Below are positions 10,871 to 23,396 of a stretch of DNA of 64,000 nt, piece by piece. Under the pieces are notes generated by a model. The model saw only the letters and a list, made by a program, of their open reading frames with translations, was not told the origin of the DNA and made no database searches. Origin of the DNA: Malus domestica (lineage: Eukaryota; Streptophyta; Magnoliopsida; Rosales; Rosaceae); the NCBI RefSeq assembly GCF_042453785.1, contig NC_091670.1, positions 35,723,501 through 35,787,500 of the forward strand, in the 5' to 3' direction. A program made the position numbers and the translations under genes. The number at the start of each line of letters is the position of its first letter. The first letter of the stretch is position 1.

Positions 10871-11573
10871 TTATAACTTAACTTTCCACTATGAAGTATT
10901 TTGGCTAATGTTAACTAGGAGTTTGTAAATTATGGAGATCTACTTTTGAATGGTATACTATAGTTCACTGGTATTTTGTAAAATATCCTGGATAAAAGTT
11001 TAGTGAATGATGTTTTAAGAGTCAATCAATGGCAAAGATTGACTTGTCACAAGTATCTTCTTATGTACTTGTTCTTGCTTGTTAAGCTAGTCAGCTATGA
11101 ATTATGCCACATGGAAAAAGAGGCGACCCTTATAGCCTGTTTAATTACCATGCTTTTCTATCTTCTTTTCTTTTGAGCAAGGTTTGTTGGGTACACTTGG
11201 AGGATTCTTGAAACCAAAGTATTAGTACTCACGTTTCCCCTTCCTTCAAAACCCTACCACCATTGGATCCTAGTCATCTTCACCCAACAGAGAACCAGAA
11301 CACCATATATCATGCACGTGAAGAACTCAAGTGACATTTTCCATGGCAATTTTACTTGTTTCAGACAAATATCTAATATGAGTTCCGTTTTCTTAAACTC
11401 TATAATCCAAGAAAACTATCATTAGTTAATGTTCGATTTTATTGCATAAAGTTTAGGATTACTCTATTACACAAGTATCTTCTCATGACATTTGTAGCAT
11501 TACTTTATTACACGATGGCAAAAATTTGTAGTCCTAGTGTAAGCAAACACAAATCTGATGAACATTACTGTCT
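10871..11573. other. intergenic, no gene seen
   Basis: AT-rich sequence without a long frame or a clear repeat. The right end of the PIF element may lie here but was not recognised. Confidence 0.5.
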
Positions 11574-12411
11574 TTATTATCCTGCTTCTTAGTCCGACAC
11601 TGCACCAAACGCTTCACTAAGTTAGTCCAGCTTAGTCTAGTCTAAGCCAGTCCAGCTTAGTCCCTGCAGCTAGTCTAGTCCGAGACAGTCCGGCGCAACA
11701 AACGCCCCCTAATGAGACTAAAGGGGACTAGCATGGACAAAACCCTTCACTAAAAGGTCTTAGCGAGAACCCCCCAATAACCATGGGACTAGCTAAGACT
11801 ATCATCTCTTGTCCTCGTCATGCTCAACAACTACTCCCGATAGACTCCTCGTCATCTCCGGTCACCTAGATCATAAAAAAATATTAATAATTTATATATT
11901 TAATAATATAATATTAGAATTTGTTATTATCCAGCTTCTTAGTCCAACACTGCACCAAACGTTTCACTAAGTTAGTCCAGCTTAGTCTAGTCTAAGCCAG
12001 TCCAACTTAGTCCTTGAAACTAGTCCAGTCCGAGATAGTCCAGCGCAACAAACGTCCCCTAATGAGACTAAAGGGGACTAGCATGGACAAAACCCTTCAC
12101 TAAGAGGTCCTAACGAGACCCTCCAATAACCATGGGACTAGCTAAGACTATCATCTCTCGTCCTCGTCATGCTCAACAACCACTCCCGATGGACTCCTCG
12201 TCATCTCCAGTCACCTAGATCATAATAAAATATTAATAATTTATATATTAAATAATATAATATTAGAATTTGTTATTATCCAGCTTCTTAGTCCAACACT
12301 GCACCAAATGCTTCACTAAGTTAGTCCAACTTAGTCTAGTCTAAGCCAGTCCAGCTTAATCCTTGAAGCTAGTCCAGTCCGAGATAGTCTGGCGCAACAA
12401 ACGCCCCCTTA
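11574..12411. repeat. 350-bp tandem array, about 2.4 copies
   Basis: Units begin TTATTAT followed by a C-rich block (AGTCC, CCAGCTTAGTC) at 11574, 11924 and 12273. Each unit has internal near-repeats of AGTCYAGYTTAGTC and of the paired motifs CTGCACCAAACG and GCGCAACAAACG. The third copy stops within the first third, at ACGCCCCC. The composition resembles the subterminal parts of a MITE, and the array may be tandemly arranged elements. I cannot assign a superfamily. Confidence 0.8.
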
Positions 12412-14850
12412 CTTTTATATCGAGATTGTTGGTGACGATGAGCAAAACCACATCGAGATTGTTGGTGATGATGAGCAAAACCACATTGAGATTGTGGGGA
12501 AGTTGGCTCGAGTGTGATAGCAGTGGATGTGACAAACAGCAAAGTAGTTGTTGAGATTGCAGCGGCCTCTGGTGATGGAGATGTGCAATCTGCTGGATAT
12601 CATTGGTGTGGTGACAGTGACTTAGGGTGAAGGTGTAGATAGCAACTAAGACATTTGAGTAGTAGCAGTAGCAATGAGCTGAGGTCATCGGTGAACCCGA
12701 GCAGTAGAAATAGAGATGCCCAAGATGGGAGCAGCAGTAGTCCTGGCACTAAGTGCAGTAAACATAGATAATCACATGGTCTCATATCCATTGGAATGAA
12801 AGACAGTTAAAACAGATCATATCAATTGCAATTGCAGCTTTCAAATCGAGCAGACATTTAATCAAGGACATCAAAACCATTACGAATCCAGTAAAAAGTA
12901 AACCAATTTGCTTCGCCAATACTCGGAGCTCATTTTCATTATAACACTGGTAATTCACAACTGGTTTTGCAGTATACCGTGACAAACTTGTACATTCTTA
13001 TACAAAAACAGTTCCTGCAACTGTTACATGTCTCAAGTAAATCAACATTTGAAGGCCTAGCCGTCATCCTATGTATCCAAGTCCCTAATCGTCACGTCTG
13101 ATATTCTCCATATTGTGCGTAGTTGTCAAATTTGAACAAAATCGAACGTACACTGCAGAAGTGAACAAGTCAAAGTTAATCATCTGTGATACCATTCAAA
13201 ATTGCATACTGTCTTCTCACAGCACAAAATGACTTCGAATGCAAACCAAGAAAGATGTTCTGGATCTTGTATAGGTTCCCACGTTAGTAGGCTTTGCAGT
13301 GCCACCAAAAGAATCACTGTTTGACAGCGATACATTGCTAACATTTAAAGATACAATGGCAAGTCTTCAAAGATTTCTAGTAAATCCAAAGAAAGAGCAG
13401 ATATCTATCACCCTATATAAGAATGACTACAAGTATAACAGCTTTGCCTATACCTGCACAGTATTTTTAACGAATCCAAAACATAACCACTCACCTTTCT
13501 CTCTGCTTTGACAAATAAAAGCAATACCTAAAGGTTGGCTGGATGATCAATGCAATTTCGTTGAGGTACATCTTTCCTTAGTACCCAATTTGACACATTT
13601 AACTTTTATCCCCTTGTTCATTTTCCGTCGTACCATCCATCATCTATTGTCAAGCTGAAATGAAAGAGCTTAATATTTTTGGCTTCATAGAAGTCTAATG
13701 ATTCACAGGACTGTCTGATATGAGGGCTAACAAACTCATAGACTGCCTATTACCAGGACAAATTAATCCCGCCGTTAACTGTTCAAGCAGGGATGAGGGC
13801 TATATGAACTCATAGACGGCCTAGTATCAGAGTTAATGCAGTCACGTTATACTATACACACATGCACAATAAGCATAGAAGTCTAATGCCTCAAAGGACT
13901 GCCTGGTATGGGGACAAAATTATCCCGACCTTGACTGTTCAAGCACAAGTACGAACTCATAGAGGCCCTAGTATCAGGGTAATGCCTTCACTAAGTCATC
14001 CCCTCACCGATGCAAAGCACAGGTCAAACACATCCGCGCCTACGCTAGATATATGCAGAAAGTTCTGATTGCAAACTGATAAGCCTTCGGTCAAGACTCA
14101 CAACATAACAACAGCATAATGTAGTTCAAATAAAGCCGCCCACATCCTCTTGTTTCCGTCAGTCACGACTAAAAGTCCCTTGCTTCCCAACTCCCACACC
14201 TCACGTCTGATCCCAGAAACTCCTACGCACATTCATCTAAAATTATACAATCATCGACCATATCAGAGTGAAAGGTCGAAACACGTATGCGACTAAATTA
14301 ACACTGAGAATCCAGTGGCACGGAAAACCGATCGAATTATATAGAAAAGAATGCGGACATGAGATTCTTAGCAGCTTAAAGGCTCTCCAGCAACAATTAC
14401 CAGACTGAAAAATCAGATTTTGGGATCAGTAGATTAGTCATGAGAGCAGTGAATTGAGAATCACCATTGCAGTGGCTCCTGGGCTAGAAACCTCTGCTCC
14501 GCCGCAAAGCTATCAAAGCGAGCCGCCGCAGACGTGGTAAAAGATTCGACAAGAAGCAAGAACTGCTACCGCCACGTACGCAGCACACCAAACTCCAGCC
14601 GCCAACAACAAATTCAGGGCATCGCCGTAGGCCATATAAATCACCAATCGCGCCTGAAACCATAAAAAAATGGCATAAAAATTACACAAATAATACATCA
14701 AAAATACAAAACTTTAACATAATCAGAGGCGGAATCGATCATAATTTCATACATCAAATTGCGTAGAATCGATTGGCGCTTCTAGTTGGGATTTTAGGGG
14801 ACGATTGTACTGAGAAAAGCAGAAGATTTGATGCAATTGCAATGCGGAAA
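12412..14850 (-). other. possible non-coding or decayed gene on the minus strand
   Basis: This stretch is less AT-rich than the flanks and has no long frame. At its upstream (minus-strand) end, 14513-14701 encodes 62 residues with a hydrophobic run (DALNLLLAAGVWCAAYVAVA), followed by Ala/Arg-coding GC-rich sequence. It is preceded by T/C-rich sequence like a 5' leader (14720-14850). A 33-bp unit (gttggtgaYgatgagcaaaa) repeats about 2.3 times at 12427-12500. A diverged duplication lies at 13741-13985. It could be an mRNA-like non-coding RNA gene or a dead coding gene. The exon structure could not be settled. Confidence 0.3.
13741..13985. repeat. diverged direct duplication, period about 156 bp
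   Basis: Segment 13741-13838 aligns by eye with 13897-13985. Shared blocks are GACTGCCT, GGACAAA, AATCCCG/TATCCCG, ACTGTTCAAGCA, GAACTCATAGA and CTAGTATCAG. Substitutions and small gaps separate the blocks. Confidence 0.6.
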
Positions 14851-14917
14851 ATCGGAATCAACAGAAAAGGGGATAAGTGGAGAGAGGTTTTAAGTTAATA
14901 GAAAAAGGGTTTTCCCA

Positions 14918-15045
14918 ACATGGCCTTCAAACGTGGCCTGTGAGATTCGGACTCGGACTCGGACTCGGAGTGGGCTTCGGATTCGGACTCGGAGCCTGTG
15001 AGATTCCGCAATTTTTAAAACATGGCCTTCAAACGTGGGCCCGTT
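14918..15045. repeat. TCGGACTCGGA minisatellite between two copies of a 20-bp repeat
   Basis: ACATGGCCTTCAAACGTGG occurs near 14919 and again near 15021. Between them a 6- to 12-bp unit, (GGACTC)n, is repeated imperfectly (14947-14997). Confidence 0.7.
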
Positions 15046-16116
15046 ACTTGGAGCCTAGTTTTTGAAAGAGTGTATTACAATTGGACCGCTTCAATTCAAT
15101 TTTTTTTTTTTCGAAGAGCAATACGTGGAGATCAAGTAAGGTAAAATATTTAATATATAAAATTATGATTTGATATGAGTGTGATAAGAAGTTTTACATC
15201 ATAGATTGTGCAAAAACACATGTACGGAATTACCTGTGCAGGTAATTTGCTTTTGACAGTTCTATTCCACACTTATTTTTACTTTTTCTACATTTATTAA
15301 CCCTTTGTCATTTATTTATTCAATTGATTCCGACACTTGAAATTTAGAGAGGTGGGAAAAAAATTTAGTTGTGTGAATAATACTTCCGTTTGCTTTAACC
15401 AAATACGTTGGTTACAGGTGTCAATCAAAAAGCATAGGAGGACGAGAGACTGCTGTGGCATGTTTGAGCATTTAAAAGAGGGATTAGAATCTTATCCGTA
15501 TCCTCTTGGCAGGAATCAGAATGATCAATCAATTATATACATTCATCGTATATCGTACGATAAGAAATCATTCTGAATTTTTTTTTTTAAATTGAACGCA
15601 AACAGTACTTAATAAAAACTAATTATATAATGCACAATAAAGATATTGGTGACCCAAGTACACAAATCCAGCGCCAAACCTGGCAAAATTGTAAAACAGA
15701 GGATTTTGTGTGTGTGTGCATGATTGATCCAATCGCAACCAGAAGGAGTGGACAGAAAAGAAAGAAAGTACTCTCTCATCAGATCTGACATGTTTGACAA
15801 GATGTAACATTATTTTGCCCCCACCCACCCCCACCTCTTACCCAACTCAGTGCGATACAACAAATAAGATCCAAACAAACAACCCAAAATGTCTCTGGTT
15901 GCACAGTCAATGCAACCCTAAGCATAATCATGTTGGATTACTATTTACCCTCCATACTTTTGAGGGAGAGGATTCTTTTCCTTTTCTTTTACGTTATCTA
16001 TTAACCTTTTTTAGTTCCTTTATCCATTTTCTTTATCCATTTTTATGCCCCTCTAATTTAATAAAAATTAGATTTCATATGTTCTATATTTTATTGTTTT
16101 CATCTTACTTTGCAAT

Positions 16117-16315
16117 GGAAAGGGGTCCTCTCCAAATCCATTCCTCATAATCTACCAAATTAGTGGATCGGTGCAATTAAAATTTGATCTAACGGCTATA
16201 AACAGAGATTCACTTTAAAAGTTATAATAACTTCAGCCGTTTGATCAAATTTCAATGGCACAGATTCACTGATTTGGTGGATTAAGAGGAATGAATCCGG
16301 AAATGATCATTTTCC
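16117..16315. mobile_element. Mutator-like fold-back MITE with 9-bp target duplication
   Basis: The left arm (from GGAAAGGGGTCC) and right arm (reverse complement GGAAAATGATCA) pair over most of the element, including ATTCCTYWTAATC and TTTGATCNAACGGCT. The 9-bp direct repeat CTTTGCAAT flanks it (16108-16116 and 16316-16324), as expected for Mutator-type insertion. Confidence 0.75.
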
Positions 16316-17410
16316 CTTTGCAATTGCACGAAAAAATATATGACCTAAATTTTCTCCATTTAATTCATGCATATAAATAACTTGCATCACAAGTAAGTCG
16401 AGCGTCGTACATAACTTATACAAGTGATTGATGAGCGATGTAGTCATTTGTATACAATGTGAGGAGTAGTAACTTTTACCATTCAATAAGGAAATGAGAT
16501 AAACATTTTTCACATATTGCAAAATTCAGTTACACTATGCTGAAGTTAATTAGGTCAAATTAAATATGTCTGAAGCCTTCCCGTTATTAGGAACACACCC
16601 CATTTCCAATAGGTGGAATCACATTAATGAATCTAATGGTGTATATGCTGAAGTTACTTGATTCCTAACTTTTATTCATACATATAGACCCCATAATTCA
16701 TCAAAGACCGGGAGGAATTGAACGGAGCAAAAATCTTGTTTGAGAAAAAACAATTGGCACATGAGGATCTTGCATGCTACATGTTGCGAACTGTATTCAG
16801 AGCGTAACACTCACAAATTGTTGTATGTTTATAAAAGAAAAATACGTGACGAGAGATATATAATTGATTTACCATGAAATAGGATTTGGATTCCATTTGG
16901 AGCCAAATTGGAGAGATTTTAGGAATCTTCATATCCTAATCGTTTATCGTATATCTTGAGGCCATAAATTATTTTGAATTTTTTTATTTAAGATTAAACA
17001 CAAATAATACCTAATAAAAACGGATTACACAATATACGATGAACAATAAGGATCTCTAGGATCCTTCCTTACAAAGAAGATCATGAAAGAAACCTCATCG
17101 GATGAAAAAAATACATACAAAATTTGCCCCAATTTTGAGGAGCACAAACTGTGCATAGTAAGAGTCCGTTCTGTCCTTAGCTATCCCCTAGCAGCCCTTA
17201 AACAGTAGGCACTGTTACTCTCTTTTCGAAAATAAATGTGCAGTGTGAGCAAATATGGGCAGTTTAACATTTGAAACTGAAAAGCATGTGAGTTAATCAG
17301 TTGAGGTGAGAGGGAGCACCGATTGCCGCACCAGAATTAGGTTACAAAAGATCTTGCCGCACGACGAGTCACGTCCACTGCCTAATCAAATCACATTTTA
17401 ATCTTCATTG

Positions 17411-17597
17411 CAAGGATTTGGATCCTCTCCTGAGCTTAGCCTACTGAGTTTCTTGAGCAAATCACACATATCGTTGAATTTTAATCAAACGATTACAATT
17501 ATTATAATTTTTAGAGAAATCCCTTATTTATAAATGTTGGTCTGTGTGATTTGCTCAAATATTTAGCAGGCTGAGCTCATGAGAGGATCCAAATCCT
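17411..17597. mobile_element. fold-back MITE
   Basis: AGGATTTGGATCCTCTC at the left is inverted at the right, and the arms also share TGAGCAAATCACACA. CATTG lies on both sides (17406-17410 and 17598-17602). The interior shares TTTTAATCAAACGATTA-like sequence with the other fold-back elements here. Confidence 0.65.
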
Positions 17598-18892
17598 CAT
17601 TGTAATCAAAATTTCACTGTTTCAAACAAGAAAGAGAAGGGGGGAGAGAGAGTGAGAGATTAATGGCGCGTTTACGTAACGGTAATGGAAATAGAAGGAA
17701 TTAAATTAAGGAGGAATTGAATTGAAAAGAAGTTTGAATGAGAAGAAGTCAGAATTGGATTTCTGTTGAAACTGTTTACTTAAATGTTCTAGAATCAAAA
17801 TAGAATTTTATAAAATTGTTTACTAATTTAGCAGAATCAGAATATAAACCAATATGATTACTAAAATACCCTTGTCCCAAATCAAATATTTTATATACTT
17901 TAATGGGTTTATAAAGGATAGTCTTGGAAATAAAAAAATAAGTGAGGGCATAAAGGGAATAAAAGTGTCATTCCGATTACCCATATAATCATGAATTGGA
18001 TTACCACTTATATCTAGAGAATCCAATTCCACCGATAGAAGGAATTGAATTTCAAAATTTGTGTGAGCCCCATTGCATTTTTTATTCATTTATATTTAAT
18101 AAATACCGAAGTACTTCGTAATCAGAATTCAATTCTACATTCTTATTTTGATTACGATGACATAATCACACCTTAAGAGAGAGAACGGAGAGAAAACGGA
18201 CTCCGCAGTGTCGGTATCCAACAACTGAATCTTTTTTTTAAATTATATCTCAAAATTTAAGAATGAATACACTCAAATTATCGGGTACTTCGGACCACAA
18301 TTTTTTTTTATTTAGAGAGGGAAAAGGCAAGTAATAAAGGTGATGTTTTGTTTATAGACAGCATGACGTGACGTTTCTGAAGTGACATCCAAACTGTCGT
18401 CACTTGGAGAGATTACAGAGATTATTATATATTAAGTATAGTGATAAAAGGAGTAAAATTTTCTTTTGTTCTAATTTTTTTTTTCTATTTTTCCTTGTAT
18501 TTAAATGATTATGAATAAATGACTTTAACATATTATTTTACATTTTTTTCAAAAAGACAAAAAAATATATATATATGAAAAGAGGAAAAGAAAATGGATG
18601 GTAATAAGAAGGAAAAAATTCCTTCATCATAAAATTAGTCGAAAATTTGAAAATAAAAAATTCAAACCAATGATATAATAACACTTGTGTATTAGACCAT
18701 GTTTGCGCTAGTTGGTTTTATCTTTGGCTAATATTAGGAGATTAAATTTGTAAACAAAGTAATGTAAACTAAATAACATGTACGTTGATGATATGATTAT
18801 TAATTAAACATTAATAAATGTATTCGTTTTTATTAATAACATTTCATTTAATTTGTAAATTTTATTTTTGTATGGATCCTACTTTTGTCATC

Positions 18893-19040
18893 TTCCCCAT
18901 CTTCTCTCTCCTCACTGAAATTATGTCCCCCACCTCTTCTCATCCCCTCTCCTTTCCCTCTCTCTCTTCCTCCCCGGCCCCCTACCCTTTATATATTCCT
19001 ACACGTCCTTCTACCTTCTCTTATACATTTCACACAGCAT
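18893..19040 (+). promoter_or_regulatory. TATA-like box and CT-rich leader of the ALOG gene
   Basis: A pyrimidine-rich stretch (TCTCTC, CTCCCC) precedes the ALOG ATG. TTTATATATTCC near 18988 is a plausible TATA box about 110 bp upstream of the start codon. Assignment is by position and composition only. Confidence 0.45.
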
Positions 19041-19098
19041 TTTGTCCTCATACCATCGCACCAATTAATCGTTTTGAAAGCCATTAACTTTTTGTGTC

Positions 19099-19788
19099 AT
19101 GTCAGCAGCAGCCGCAGCCGCCGCCGCTGCGGCAGTGAGTAGGTCTAGCTCCACCAACAGTAATTCTATCACCTACAACTACCGCCACCAACCGTTATTC
19201 AAGCCGTCCTCGCTAACGGCCGTGGTGCCGGTGCTGAGCAGGTACGAGTCCCAGAAGCGGCGGGACTGGATCTCGTTTGGGCAGTACCTCAAGAACCACC
19301 GCCCGCCGCTGAACCTGTCCCGCTGCAGCGGGGCCCACGTGCTGGAGTTCCTTAGGTATTTGGATCAGTTCGGGAAGACTAAGGTCCATGCGGACGCTTG
19401 CCCTTTCTACGGGCACCCTAACCCTCCTGCACCCTGTCCGTGCCCGCTGCGGCAGGCCTGGGGCAGCCTCGACGCAATCATTGGAAGGCTTCGGGCAGCG
19501 TTTGAGGAGAACGGCGGGCAGCCCGAGACCAACCCGTTTGGGGCACGAGCAGTGAGGCTGTACCTGAAGGAGGTCAGGGACAGCCAGGCCAAGGCCAGGG
19601 GAATTGCTTATGAGAAGAAGAAGAGAAAGAAAGTAGGTCCATCACAACAGCCGGAAGGGCAAGATGATGTGGAGCAGCAGCAGGGGCAACATGGTACTTT
19701 TGGTTCAGATTATGGGTATGGTGCTGCTGTTACTTCATCTGCTGATGCTGCTAGGTGCTCTATGATGCCTTTGTCTGTGCTAATCTGA
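19099..19788 (+). CDS. ALOG/LSH family nuclear regulator
   Basis: An intronless 229-residue protein. A 10-residue Ala run and a Ser/Asn-rich tail lead to the ALOG domain at about 48-175 ([10 protein letters not shown], then [20 protein letters not shown]). The domain carries its zinc-ribbon insert ([10 protein letters not shown]...CPCP) and ends in the nuclear localisation cluster EKKKRKK. The C-terminus is Gln-rich and ends in [12 protein letters not shown] proteins (Arabidopsis LSH, rice G1/TAWAWA1) are nuclear transcriptional regulators of organ boundaries, meristems and light-dependent growth (established knowledge). Length and lack of introns fit the family. By eye the domain looks closest to the LSH3/LSH4 boundary group, which is an inference. 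GC content is markedly higher than the surroundings. Confidence 0.95.
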   Translation: MSAAAAAAAAAAVSRSSSTNSNSITYNYRHQPLFKPSSLTAVVPVLSRYESQKRRDWISFGQYLKNHRPPLNLSRCSGAHVLEFLRYLDQFGKTKVHADACPFYGHPNPPAPCPCPLRQAWGSLDAIIGRLRAAFEENGGQPETNPFGARAVRLYLKEVRDSQAKARGIAYEKKKRKKVGPSQQPEGQDDVEQQQGQHGTFGSDYGYGAAVTSSADAARCSMMPLSVLI

Positions 19789-22310
19789 TTAAGCTTGTAA
19801 TTAATTAAGTAATGAATTATATTTATGTAGTTAGGTGCATCATGATATGAATATCCAATGGATTTTGATGTGTTGTGTTACTAAGTTGTTAACCTTTTCT
19901 TTCTTAATTAGAAGCAACCGAAATTGAAGAAGAAAACTTTAATATCAGTTCTCCAATTATCATAGACTGCAGTTTTATTTTCTCCTTAATTTGTAGTTTG
20001 CTGTTAATCAGCCAAAATTAATTTACTTACGAACAAAATAGCTAGAAACAAATTAAGAGATTATGATATGGGATCTATGACATTATTAAGATAATGATGG
20101 ATTCTTGACAATGCGTGTAGATTGTTTCACCTTTGTGTAATTTATTAAAGTAAAACTAACGAAAAGGGTTTGAAATTTTTTGGTTTTAATAAAATGACAA
20201 AAATGTATTGTAAGTGAATAGTACCATGAGTGATTTTTTAAAGTAAAAATGCCATTTTCGTTAAAAATAAACAGTACCGGAAGTGTTTCGTTACAACTTC
20301 CATTTATTAACGATAAAAAAGAATTATGCGTCACTGTGCCTGCAACACCTCATATGTCATTGTATAATTAAAAGGACACTTGATAATAAAACTTCTCTCT
20401 ACTTGTATAATAACATATAACATACCGGTCCCTATTTCGAGCACATTGATGGTAGGCTGTCATGTTGTTCTCTGTATGGATGAGTCGTCGGTGGTTTCCT
20501 TCTCAGCTTAGTTGTTTGAGTATATTTGTGCCACATAGTGGTTGTGTAGCCTCACTTTTCTGATGGCTTTGTGTGTTCATTGATCACAGATCTATCACCA
20601 CTGATCTATTGTGGTAGATTTGTTCCACTGGTTCTTGTGCACTGTGTTGTTTGTGGTTGTGATGTAGGTTTGGTTTGTTTACTTTAATTTCTAGATCAAA
20701 GATTTGGTCATGGGAGAAATTCACCCGGTTTGACATTCTTTTTGTAATCATGTTTTGATCTATCAAGAAATATCGCCATCGCTTTGGATAAAAATGATAA
20801 GGTAAAATATTTGGGTTAAGTTATAAAATGATAGTATAAATTAGTATCAAATTTATCATTTATAAAAAATGAACATAAAACTTTTTATCCACAATAATGG
20901 TAGGCTTAAGGCAAAAGAAAATTCACACGCCTATTTTTTCTCTACACACACAATCATATCAATTTCATGTCCGTTTGGTTCTTTCTTTGATTTAATCAAT
21001 CTAAAGTCAGAGAAACAAAATGTAGGGTTTGGCAATCAGTGGCAATCATTTTCCTTACTCAAAACCTGAATTAGACACGTCCACATCCGTTTAATAGCAT
21101 ATACGATTTGATGAATAGGAGTATTTAACAAAACGAATTATTAATTAGGTTATTCCATAACTTTTTTTGCCATTGGATTACACCTTACGGTGGAGACGAA
21201 CTTTTCCATCCACATATGTATAGTTGATTAATATAGGAGGACTAAGACCTCATTTCCTATCTTGACAAACTAGTGGTCGAGAAAAGATTTCTGTTTTCTT
21301 TTCTACAATATAGGACACGATTTTGGTCCCAATTCATCTCCAACTTTAGTCATGTCGACGTCTCAGATAGTCAGGTACTGATAGGAGTTCCATCATCATC
21401 ATTATATCGTTCCATATTTTCCATCCCCTCCTCAATTACGCAGAAAATCATATCGTATCATCGGGTGGCGGCCACATAACGGTTGTCTGTATAATGATCA
21501 CCAAGGCCTATTTGATTGACTCAACTAGAACTAGGATTGGACTATTTAGCCAACAGGATAAAGTGGGACGAAACACTTCTTAAGTGACCTTATTAGACTA
21601 GTCAATATGAGAGGCCTAAATAAGCCTTCAACTGCCTCTGCCCATGTGCTCGTCTCTTCGGATTGGGATCATCTTTGAATCTTACCTTTTAGAGCCAACG
21701 GATCAAAACATCTTGACCATTCAGTTTCATCCTGTGATCAAGGAATTGTAAAATTATCAGAGAGACAGACCAATGATCAACTTCTAACATCGATATTGTT
21801 CCTAATTTGATAATTACCATTTGCTTAATCCGTCAGATATAAAATTTTATCACAAAATGTGTTGATGTTAGTTGAGGTGAGATTATGATATTTAAATTAT
21901 AATTCCGGTGTGGGACGGATTCCACATAAACCATTTTAACTTGTAAAAAAATTTCACGCAGATCAAGGTAAAAGTTCAACGCCTTTTTCACTCCTTCATC
22001 GACTTTTCTTTGCTTCTGAAACCGATCTTCCACCTCTTACCGGTCTCCTTTCCCCATAAATTCTGAAGAAAAAGAGCCTTGGTCGATCATCCATTGTCAC
22101 TCATTTTCAATAACGAAAGAGTCTTCCATTATTGTATTTTTTTTTCGTTATGAAAATTTTGCAATTAGATAGTGGCTTGCCTCTGTAGAAATTCAACAAG
22201 TGAGTTGTTGAACTAAAATACTGGACCTTTGTTATTTTGTCGTTATTGAAAATTTATGCTTTTGCTCAAGTTTTCTAAATATTGGTTTAATTTTGTGATA
22301 AAATTTGATA
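19789..22310. other. intergenic, no gene seen
   Basis: AT-rich sequence beyond the ALOG stop, presumably holding its 3' UTR in the first 200-300 bases. No frame or repeat here could be assigned. Confidence 0.5.
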
Positions 22311-22319
22311 GTGAATGAT

Positions 22320-22540
22320 ATAATGGATAAACCAAATGATGACGTAGAAGATACTTTGAAATTGAAACCTACATAAAATATGAAGTTTGATACCGAACAA
22401 GCAGCATGTGATTCCTACAACAAGCATGGTGGAATATAGGGTTTAGTATTTGAAGAGAAAGTGGTGTCTCATCGACGAAAATGAAGAATTAAGAGTGCTT
22501 TGGAAAAAGCCTTACCAAGAAAAAAGAAGTCTAATCAGGT
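22320..22540 (+). pseudogene. FAR1-like / MULE-associated domain fragment
   Basis: One frame reads MKFDTEQAACDSYNKHGGI, a stop, then GLVFEEKVVSHRRK, another stop, and Lys-rich sequence. This resembles the start of the FAR1 DNA-binding domain (FxSEEEAxxFYxxYA..GF). At least three stops break about 70 codons. It is either a decayed FAR1-related gene or part of a Mutator-like element. The match is by pattern only. Confidence 0.4.
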
Positions 22541-23012
22541 ACCTAAACTTATTTATTTACTTTATAATGACTCTGTGTTTAATATATTTGCATATAATTT
22601 AGTTTAATCATTGACATGTTTTAGGTTACAATTCCACAACATACTGTTGGTAACAATGTCTTTATTCCTTATCCATTGCCACCCTCTCATTCATCATAGA
22701 TGAAGTAGTTTTGAATGTTTTTTTTTTTTTTTAATATCTTCATAGCAAGACTTGATTAGTTGACAAATATAAAAATGAAGTTGGTATGTGATGTACAGGT
22801 TCTAGTTCACATGTTTGGCAATAATAACATATATGCCAATTCCATATCATACCGTTCATTCTTTGTTTGATATCTATAATACTTTTTTTTGTCTCAATTT
22901 TTGTTAGCTTCTTCATTATCTGCTTATGTGAATGTCGCGTGCCTCACAACAAGAGAGAGAGAGGTGTGGTGGTGATGGAGGAAGGGGTTGGCTGCGACCC
23001 TGCATGGGAGGA

Positions 23013-23164
23013 AGATATGGTTTTAGGTTTTTTTTTTTACTTATTATTTCAATCCGCAAGCCAGTGTTCATCAGCTCAAGAACACCAAAGATATGGTTTT
23101 AGGTTTTTTTTTTACTTATTATTTCAATCCGCAAGCCAGTGTTCATCAGCTCAAGAACACCAAC
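23013..23164. repeat. 76-bp tandem duplication, nearly identical
   Basis: A segment beginning AGATATGGTTTTAGG at 23013 is repeated directly at 23089, ending AAGAACACCAA. The copies differ mainly in the length of a T run, so the event is recent. Confidence 0.85.
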
Positions 23165-23396
23165 GTAAATTCTAGTAAATTATGTTAATTTAATTTATTG
23201 GAATCAACGTGGGGGAAGGACTTGTCGAAAGGTTGCTAGAGAAGAATAAATCTCCTAATTTATTGCGCAAAACGCAGTGAAAAGTTCTTTTAAATGTTAA
23301 TAAGTGTTTTTAGCCATTTAAGAAACAATCTCGATTCTTTTAAATGTTAAAAAGTGTTTTTAGCAATCTCGATAAGATATGATCTTGGTGCAGTTA

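Larger units (their letters stand above)
15066..18800. other. intergenic region with MITEs, no gene
   Basis: AT-rich DNA without a supported gene. Besides the two fold-back elements listed separately, 15480-15650 and 16880-17060 share a motif series (ATCGTATATC, GAATTTTTTTWTT, AAAACNNATTA, ACAATAARGAT) and are probably diverged copies of one repeat. Confidence 0.6.

Noticed and set aside
13299..13511. 70-codon frame starting MPPKESLFDSD as a gene
   Set aside because: No recognisable domain, no splice partners and no upstream signals; probably chance.
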